The notes under the pieces: model-generated
Seen by the model: only the letters and a program-made list of their open reading frames with translations
Told to the model about the DNA's origin: nothing
The model's database searches: none
Part shown: one piece after another, positions 56,111-64,000 of the stretch
How positions within the stretch are numbered: position 1 is the stretch's first letter
Layout of the letters: each line of letters opens with the position of its first letter
NCBI GenBank assembly: GCA_946902875.1
Contig: OX336342.1
Location: 13,385,523 to 13,449,522, forward strand
Direction: 5' to 3'
DNA: 64,000 nt
From: Nematopogon swammerdamellus
Lineage: Eukaryota > Arthropoda > Insecta > Lepidoptera > Adelidae
Program-made: the position numbers and the translations under genes

Positions 56111-58880
56111 GGAGGTGGAAAGAGGACGGCGGGATCGCGTTAAACTGTTATCTTATTAATTTAATTAAGAATAATCTCTATCACGAATATAATTTTAGCA
56201 TAATGAGCTGTTACGTGATCCATTTGTTTAAGTACAGAGTAACAGCGTAACAAGCTAGCTGGATCAAGGGATGCAGGAGGGGTCGTTCTGCACACTCGTG
56301 CGCTCATCTACACTGTCACGCACGAGCACGACCGATGACTTGGAAGTTAAAGAATCCGTCTTCCATGAATTGGTGTTTTTCTCTTCACTTCAGTGTCCAA
56401 CCGACGAGGAAACAGTGTATCTATATGAAATGACTCGCACTGGTAGTGTCTGCATAGATTTCCTCCACAAGATAGCGGTGCAGAACTGCCTTTAAATCGC
56501 ATACTACATCGAAAATACAAGAAAACGTTTCATGAATACGAAATCGTATGAAAATGAGAATTCTAACTAATATTAACGAACTTATGTTGCGTGACTCATA
56601 TGTACATACAAGCACGTACATACAAAGGTACCGAGATAGAAAAATACTTGGTTAGCGTTCAGGTACTTACTTATTTACATAAAACATGCTATATGCTGAA
56701 CAAATCCGCTTCCACTTTATTACCAACATAACGGCCATTGTCTTTCCGTACTGCATTGCCTCATTCAGAACATTATGTAGGAGGTACACCTATGTACTTA
56801 CCGGTTCTCCGACGTGTACGCGAGTACTTATGACATAGGCATTACTCTGTTCGCGACTACGTGCAATCTGGTGGCTTTTATGGAATAACTTTCTCTGCAT
56901 GACTAGGAGTCGGCCAATTTAAAGGCCATTTAGAACTCTCTAGAAAGGTGGTTTTGTGTGAAGTTTGTAATTATTCAACAGTATCTCTGTTTATGAAAAT
57001 CAAACCGTGCCTTTTCTCATTATGTTTCACAGTATAACTATTAAAAAAATCCGTCGATATGGACAAAATCCATGAACAAATGCATCATAAAATTTTCCTT
57101 CGAAATAGTACAAACGTTCTTCCAAGAGTACGATAGGGCTTGACATTATTACATAGGTAATGGGCGCCAACCAGGTTAATGGACGTGAAACATTGAGAGG
57201 GTGTGGTAGTAGGGCTGAATGTCTGCCATTAGGGTGATGATAAAAATAGGCAAATGCCAGAGGTTGGATCAAGCCGTTTTCCGCTCAATCGCGGAATCCT
57301 AATTTCGATGATGAAAGAAACACCGCGCGGCGGGGGCGGTCGGCCTCCGACCACTGTTCTGTGTCGGTTAATGCAATATGAAATGTTCAGCTCATAGGAT
57401 AGTTAAGTACCTAGACCCTGATGTTTGGCGTTGTACCTACTGACTTTTCGAGGCAATTTTAATGCACTAACGAGTTAATTCGAATTATACACTATAACAG
57501 CTCATTTAGAACCATATTCATCGTTCGATTCTATTATGTCCAAAATGACGTCAATGGTGGCTAAATGGTAAATGGAAGATTTCTCCTCGATTTACTGCTA
57601 CTACGCGCTCGCAGCTCCATCATTGCTAAGAACTCAAAAGCAAGCCAAGCGGCTAATGGCTGCGATTCACCACGCTTCTGTCTTCTAGGTACCATTCACA
57701 ACAACGGGATCACTTCGCTTATTTAGACTAATCTTTGGCTTTTTCTTGGCTGAGAGCGACCAGCGACACGACGCTAGCCTTATTTTCTTTGACTCGGCAG
57801 CAGAGAGAGCGTAGTGGCCTCATTTTGTAAAACGTGACCATATCTCGTGGACTGCCGCTTATGGTTCGTTCAGTATGATCTGTATGGTGTTTATGCATTT
57901 TAGTTGATCCACTTACGACTAGCAACTACAATCTGGCTACAATTACGTGAAAATTTAGATGCATTAAATGTAGTACTTTTGATAAGTAGCCATAGTAAAA
58001 TAAATGAATTTTTTGACATATTTCGGCCCTTGTTATTCAGAAAGACAGAAGAGTACCTACCTACATGTGGGGGAAATATTTGAAACCTTATATGGGCTAC
58101 AAGGTTTTTTCCAAAACCATTAAATGGAGATGGATGTAGGTACCTACCTGTTTATAATTAGCGTTTCTCGCATTAAATAACGACTACATGTCGTTGAGTC
58201 GGTTACGTGCTAGCTAGGTGCTTGCAAACTATTTACGAATTCAAATAAATTGATGATGCAATGCTGCGCGAAGGCTACCGGAAGCTATGCATTTGTGTTA
58301 ATATTATGAATGCAATTTGAAGACCTTACATAATCTCGTATTAAGTGCTCATTATTATTCGCCTTCTGTGTGCGCCCGCGTTGCCAAGCCCGTGTCCGCT
58401 GCGCTCCCGCGATGCCTCCGCGGCGCCCGCGCGGGTCTGCTGTCTGCGGGTCCGTGCCCGCGCGTCACGGCTGCTCTAGTGGTTAACTATGTCGACGTTT
58501 TGCATTTATTTTTCATATTCACTTTCCGGTCGGCGAGTTCACTGAGAAGTGAAACGAGAACGCGACGGAATGGTACTTTTTGTGATTAAATTACGTAACG
58601 CTTATGAAAGTGAGACTTACTGCGTGTGCGGATGGAAAGTGAGATAAGAAATAATGAGCTCGGACGCGACGACGCGACGTGCGCCCGGCGCCGCCGTGCT
58701 TTATGGTTCGCCGTTCCGCACTTACTCGTGCTTATGTATACCTAAGCAACTCACTATTTGAATCACACCTCCGTGTCCATCAAACTGATTATTGTGTAAG
58801 TAAGTAGGTAGATACCTCCACGATGCAGTAGGTAGGTCGATCCCTTTCCTTTCCAAGCTAGTTTCCAAGGTAGCGTCGTA
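56111..58880. other. Spacer upstream of myosin VI
   Basis: No coding gene recognised. A CpG-rich block at 58370-58480 and 58670-58700, with GGTCGGCGAGTTCACTGAGA between, is the best candidate for a myosin VI promoter or 5' UTR exon. No TATA motif or clear donor was identified. Confidence 0.4.
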
Positions 58881-59607
58881 CCTACCTGTCTCGGAGCACC
58901 GGGACCTCCTGGGCACCACTATATCCAAAGACGTGGGTTTCCGGCAACTAATCGAGTCTAAAGCTAAAACTGCATCCAGAAAATTGGGAATACTTTTCCG
59001 CAATCGGCGGTTCTTCTCACCGGCACAACTATTCCTTTTGTACAAAACACAGATTAGGCCGGTGATGGAGTAGTGGAGATCTGGGAGTGTAGTCCGCATT
59101 ATCTGCTTGCGTCCTTGGACTCGATACAGCGCCGAGAAACCCCTCTTGTTGATGTCCCGAAACTTACAGATGGTCTGGAGTCTCTTGAGTCACAGATATT
59201 TGTGGGTTCGCTTAGTCTGTTTTACAGATACTATCACGGACGCTGCTCTGTGGAACTAGCATCCCTTATTCTGCCACCCGTCCTATCTCCGCATGACTCG
59301 TCGCAGAGAGACTCAGCACCCTTTTGTTGTTGACATTGGGCTTTTGAGAACCCATCGGTTCTCTAAATCGTTTCTTTGTCGCCCCCGCTAGAGTGTGGAA
59401 CTGTCTTCCGGCGAGTGTATTTCCTGAATCCTTTAACCTGGGTGTCTTCAAGCGTCGTATTAACCCCCTACAGCCTAGCAACAGTCCGCAAATCTGCTGG
59501 CATGGCACCTAACTGAGCGTGGTTTCGCGAGGAGAGGTGATTTTGGCTCTGTCGACTGCACCATTGGTCTTTCGCCACAGCCACCCATGCTGGTTTACAT
59601 AAAAAAA
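58880..59607 (+). mobile_element. Non-LTR retrotransposon fragment (RT C-terminus to poly-A)
   Basis: The sense strand encodes TTISKDVGFRQLIESKAKT, RKLGILFRNRRFFSPAQLFL and LYKTQIRPVME. A frame change follows, then SLFYRYYHGRCSVELASLI and a 3' UTR ending TGGTTTACAT plus A run. Stops and shifts show it is dead. Confidence 0.8.
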
Positions 59608-59974
59608 CCCTGGCTGGATCTTTGGGTGTAGTGTTATGAGAAGACTGAATAATGCAAGGATGTTTTCATCAATTTCACAAATTTCTGCTAAGCTTAAAAT
59701 TTTCCAAATAAGCGTCGGAACGTCAATAAGAAAATAATAGTCTATAGTATATACCTATAGCCTAGCAGATAGCAAAACCAGTAATTAGGGGGACTGTGTA
59801 CCTACTTACTGAATATGGCACCGAGTTCTGGCGGGGGGTGGTTGTGTAATTCAGTCACACCTTGAATGTATCTATAGGGTGTAATGTAATCGACCATGAT
59901 ATATTAGGATAGGATATGACTAGTATTTCAGATATGAAAAAGAAATAACAAAAAATTTGTTTTGGTTGTTGCAG

Positions 59975-62900
59975 AAGTCGAGCGAGGGAAGATGGAGAAG
60001 CAGATAGTATGGGCGCGGGATCCGAGCGAGGGGTTCGTGCTGGGCCGCATCCACGAGCTGCTGGGCGAGGAGGTGGACGTGTTCCCGCTCGACAACAAGC
60101 ACCCCAAGCGCGTCTGCAGCTACGAGGACATCTTCCCCGCCGGCGACCACACCAAGCATGTCGATGACAACTGTAAGCGACGCCATCTTAGCAGCTAAAA
60201 AACTCATTAGTTAACTGAAGAAATATTAACGGTTTTCACAATAGAACTCTTTCCGTCACGCAGAAACAACGAGCCAGACAGTCATTGCATAAAAGATGGC
60301 TAACGGTCGATTTTGAAAATAGAATTACTCTTTCGGTAACACGAAAAAGGAAATGTACAATTTTGGAAATACGTGCATAGCTGACCAAAATTTGCAGATG
60401 CAAGCGTTAGTTAATCCTAAGGCGAGAAATAAAGTAGGTAGGTATCTAAAACTATACAGATTTCGTAATCTAAAGATTACTTAAAGCTATACTTACTTGT
60501 AAATTTAATAAACCGTGTCAGCCGGTACTTCAAAAGAATAGCGCCACTGCATTACTCCCCCGTGCATGTCGTAAAAGGAAACTAAGGGATAAGACAAGAT
60601 TCCGTGCTAAAGGGCGACAGGTTAGCCACCTCTCACATTGGCACGGTCCTTCCACCGAGTGATGCAGCAGGTGGATCTTCGTGCCTTACTTGCTGCTAGA
60701 ATGCTAGATACTTACTTATCTTGTTCAAATATTTTGCTAAACGTTGTGGTCGGTGTTGTGCTATAATTTGCCTAAGCCCTTGCAGCAGAACGCCGATTAC
60801 TCTGCTTACCCAGATTGTCGGGACACAGCGTGTGGTGTGTATGTATGTGTGTACTGTTAGCGCGCACGTTCGTGGCCTCTGCGGGCGGAGGCCGATAGAT
60901 CTTTAAACTATTATCCCTGTTTTGTCTTCGTACTTCAACCACGCAATAAAACCTTATTAGATAAATAATTTAATGTCATAAATAAAAAAGAGGTTCGTAA
61001 ATGTCGTGACTTTCAGAGATTGATTCACAACACTATATATTCCATTCTCGCATTCCTGCCGGAGGCCACGAACGTACGCGCTGACTGTACCTATGTCTTA
61101 TAAAATTATTTTCAGGTGAGCTGATGTTTCTGAACGAAGCTACTCTACTAAATAATATTATCTCGAGATACAGGAAGGATAAAATATATGTGAGTAATAA
61201 ATAAATATCTTATTTATTAAGACACCTATCTGTCCCTGCTAATCAATCTGACAAGATAAATTAATGTTCTTGAAACGCCACTGAAATATATCTGCCTGTA
61301 TTACAGACTTATGTAGCCAATATCCTGATCGCGGTGAATCCGTATAAGGAAATCCGGGACCTGTACTCGTCTGCAACCATCAAGAGTTACCAGAGCAAAT
61401 CACTTGGGGAGATGCCGCCGCATGTTTTCGCTATTGGTATGTTAGAATTTAAGATTTAAATATTAAGATAGACCAGCCTACCTATTCTCTATTCGCGATT
61501 ATCGCAAAAATAGCGGTAGCCGCCAGCTCTGTCTCACTAGCCGCATAGAGAAGCCCGTTGGAGCAAGTGCGACGGATCGTGAGAAATTACTCATAGAGAA
61601 TAGGTAGGTAGTTACGCCGATAGTGAAACTATTTTTATAATTATACCGTTTACTAACGGTCTTATCAACTTATCACTTCATTGTTACGATACAACACAAA
61701 TTGAATTGAATTTAAAAACATTTGAAGAACTGTATTGCTTGACCGTTTCGAGCCAAATGTATGTAGGTATGGCCCAATCTCATGACCACTGAGCTCAGTT
61801 TCACTGTGGTGACTGGTGAGTGAGGGTTGCCACGGTAAGTTAAGGCGCTATTCCAACCAAAGTCGTCAAATTGTTCACCGCGAAAGCTGAAATAGCCGGA
61901 AATACGAAAAACATTAAAAACACAGTCGATATAGAGGGGTGCGTTATAAACTCTTTATCGTACAGAATTTTCAAAAATCTTCTAGTAACACAGAAAAAAA
62001 TCGGAAATAAACCTTTATTAGAAAATCTTTCAATTCAAAATCTCAGAATTTTGAGTGAGAACTATAATATTTTTTGCAATCATTCAAATGATATTTTAAA
62101 TGTAAAAAAATATTTATGGAGTACTCTTTCAAAAAAGCATTTCATGGGAAAAAAAAATTTTTTTTTCTACTTTATGAAATAGGGCTTTAGCCGCCTGTCG
62201 ACTATGCCAGCCAACTATTAAACAACCTCTAGCCTCTGAGGGCTAGAGATGATTGGAAAAATGTAGTGAGTATTTTGCATTTTTCCGTTAGGGGATCACC
62301 TAACGCCCTGTTGATAGCAAAAAACAAATGTAATGGGTCCGTCTTGAATTCTTTGATAAGAGCATTTCTTAAATTAGTAAATTTGAAACACTCTCTCCAG
62401 TCTCGCAGTAGAAACCTTTTAGAAACCAATCGCTATCGGCGCACACACACTAGAGTCGATGTGTCTTGCTACGACATTACGTCTGCCTTCTCATCTCGTA
62501 AGAGTCACAGGCGTGTGCGGGCGGACACACAGCCAACATGTGTAAAACAACACAATAAGTGTAAAAACTCATACTTAGCATGGAATATGACATGATTGGC
62601 TACTTCGACTAGTACTCCCGTGATGTCAGTTCCTTGTTCCTGTCAGGTGCCATGTCAGTGGTTCCCTTCGACCGTGTCGTTACCGTTATTGGTGATGTTC
62701 CGTTTCAGCTGACAAGTCGTTCCGCGACATGAAATCACTGAAACAGTCGCAGTCCATCATCGTGTCTGGCGAGTCCGGTGCGGGCAAGACAGAGTCTACC
62801 AAGTACATTCTCAAGTACCTGTGCGATATCTGGGCGAAGGGCGCTGGGCCTGTCGAGCAGAAGATCCTGGACGGTCAGTTTCTATGTTACCTACATTAGA

Positions 62901-63694
62901 TATTATCTACCCGACATTATAGAACTTACAAACGCTACGTATACCATACATTAATAAAATATTCCTACTGAAATTACTGTTCAAGACAGTTTTAATGTGG
63001 AATATTTCAACTTTAATAATATATAACTTACTTTTAATTCATATAAATAAACACAAAGCTAGGCCGAAGGTAAAGTGGGTAAAGATATTTCGAGATAAGC
63101 CGCAGACACAATTTAATAAAGCGGCACAGATTTATTTTCAATTGTAGATTAGATAAACCTGTTCTCTGATTATATTGTATGAAATTGTTTTAATACAAAT
63201 GCAATTTTCTATCTGTGTCCTTCATAGATACTTCAATTAACCTAATTACGTACACTTGACTCGCAACCGAACACCATAAAAAATGTTGAGAAACTTTTTC
63301 TTATTCAACTACAAATTCCCAATAAACCGACAGAAAGTGTCTTATCCAATACATAATCCATGTTTGAAGCAATTGCCACCAAGGTAAACAAGGACACAAA
63401 TATCCATCGACGGTGTATCCATTGATCGCAGCCAACCCGATCCTGGAAGCATTCGGCAATGCAAAAACGACGCGCAACAACAACAGCTCTCGCTTCGGCA
63501 AGTTCATGGAGGTCCACTTCAGCAGCAAGTGGCAAGTCGTCGGTGGCCATATATCTCACTACCTGCTGGAGAAGTCACGCATATGCACGCAGGGTCCAGA
63601 GGAGAGGAACTACCATGTGTTCTATCTGCTCTGCGCCGGCGCGCCGCCTGAACTGAGGAAGACGCTCAAGATCACCAAGCCGGATGACTTTTAC
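59975..63694 (+). CDS. jar: Myosin VI motor, N-terminal part (gene runs past the window)
   Basis: Five exons give 271 residues: 59992-60172 (exon from 59975), 61116-61189, 61307-61436, 62709-62873 and 63432-63694. All junctions are in frame. Myosin VI is the actin motor that moves toward the minus end. The order [59 protein letters not shown] and [15 protein letters not shown] fits myosin VI and its fly orthologue jaguar closely. The nucleotide site is intact: P-loop [10 protein letters not shown] at residues 149-158 and switch I region [10 protein letters not shown] near 199-208. The first exon starts in the short SH3-like region. The start at 59992 has GGGAAGATGG context and gives [14 protein letters not shown], the normal N-terminus. 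The converter, the reverse-gear insert, the IQ motif and the cargo domain lie beyond 64000. Confidence 0.95.
59992..60172 (+). CDS. jar: Myosin VI exon with start codon
   Basis: Encodes [20 protein letters not shown] to VDDN plus one base. The acceptor GTTGTTGCAG at 59974 means that a 5' UTR exon exists upstream. The frame is open upstream of the ATG within the exon (EVERGK). Confidence 0.93.
60173..61115. other. Myosin VI intron 1 of the window
   Basis: It contains an inverted copy of the CCGACAATCGGG repeat (about 60560-60850). It also has an inverted-repeat pair TTAGCGCGCACGTTCGTGGC (60857) and GCCACGAACGTACGCGCTGA (61064). Confidence 0.7.
61116..61189 (+). CDS. jar: Myosin VI exon 2 of the coding region
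   Basis: Encodes [20 protein letters not shown] to KDKIY. A phase-0 donor TAT/GTGAGT follows. Confidence 0.93.
61307..61436 (+). CDS. jar: Myosin VI exon 3 of the coding region
   Basis: Encodes [20 protein letters not shown] to PPHVFAI plus one base. Flanked by TATTACAG and GTATGT. Confidence 0.95.
61437..62708. other. Myosin VI intron with an unexplained AT-rich frame
   Basis: A 103-codon frame (61871-62182) and a repeat-family piece (62590-62680) occupy this intron. Nothing in either looks like a myosin exon. Confidence 0.6.
62709..62873 (+). CDS. jar: Myosin VI P-loop exon
   Basis: Carries [20 protein letters not shown] and [17 protein letters not shown]. Flanked by GTTTCAG and G/GTCAGT. 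Confidence 0.95.
63432..63694 (+). CDS. jar: Myosin VI switch I exon
   Basis: Carries [50 protein letters not shown] and KITKPDDFY. The donor is TAC/GTTAGT. The next exon is outside the window. Confidence 0.93.
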
Positions 63695-64000
63695 GTTAGT
63701 ACCTGCATAGTCGTCCGCTTCTCAAACTAATTGTTCAGATATACTGGTAGAGTAGTCACCGCTGTTCACTGAACAAGCACACACTTAGGGTGTCCCCATA
63801 GCCATAATACAAAGGTGCTTCGCCTTCCGTCTACCTATAAGGGTGAGTGCAGCCACTTTAACATCGTTCATGCAAGACATAAGCGAAAAATCGCCTCGTA
63901 TCTTGATGCCTATTAACGATGCCGTTCAGGGACCTAGTAAGTGTGACAAGGCTGCTTGTATGAAACCCGGTCCAATACAAAACTAAAACTTTATAATCAC
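63695..64000. other. Start of the following myosin VI intron
   Basis: 306 bases with no coding match. The window ends inside it. Confidence 0.7.

Noticed and set aside
62266..62595. 109-codon frame in a myosin VI intron
   Set aside because: No recognisable motif. It ends at a dispersed repeat and lacks flanking splice sites in phase with myosin.

Overview
The window is insect nuclear DNA and very probably lepidopteran. Genes are split by short GT-AG introns. Intergenic DNA is packed with TAGGTAGGTACC-type runs, short-tailed retroposons and many small inverted-repeat elements of kinds familiar from moths and butterflies. Three host genes can be supported, all on the + strand. Everything else is intron, mobile element or unassigned spacer. 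Species cannot be fixed from the sequence.

Region 1 (1-17385) holds the 3' part of a very large gene. It is built from tandem thioredoxin-fold modules of the protein-disulfide-isomerase type. I reconstruct 25 exons between 3572 and 17385. Nearly all introns are phase 1 and fall at the same two places in each module: in the Tyr codon just before the CxxC position, and in the Gly codon of the YEG turn. Fourteen modules lie in the window, and only six keep a CxxC pair. Two 3' ends are possible. Reading exon 7805-7987 into 11554 continues the array to a membrane-spanning tail (stop at 17385). Reading it instead into 8216, 8677 and 9896 gives a long Asp/Asn-rich and then Lys/Pro-rich tail (stop at 10179). 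Both routes keep frame across every junction: about 1512 and 1201 residues are encoded in the window respectively. The 5' end lies before base 1, or in a first exon I could not find. The general plan, with acidic thioredoxin folds and an Asp-rich tail, resembles calsequestrin and ER disulfide-isomerase-like proteins. That analogy is inference.

Region 2 (17386-30175) is spacer with an unusually clear record of nested DNA transposons. It includes a BED-finger hAT remnant inside a larger inverted-repeat element, a polymerase III tRNA-like gene on the minus strand, a possible small first exon at 19244-19297, and fragments of non-LTR retrotransposons. Region 3 (30176-30742) is an intronless 188-codon transgelin/calponin-family gene, closest to insect Chd64.

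Region 4 (30743-59974) is about 29 kb with no supported host coding gene. It contains several elements whose ends and target-site duplications can be read directly: hAT at 43675-46306, Harbinger-like at 48682-49268, hAT at 54608-54995. It also has inverted-repeat elements at 36319-36598, 47571-47836 and 53796-54022, SINE copies, and 3' ends of non-LTR elements. Region 5 (59975-63694, continuing past the window) is the 5' coding part of myosin VI (jaguar), five exons encoding the first 271 residues with an intact P-loop and switch I. The three genes share no obvious operon-like relation. Transgelin and myosin VI are both actin-binding, but the spacing suggests nothing beyond proximity.
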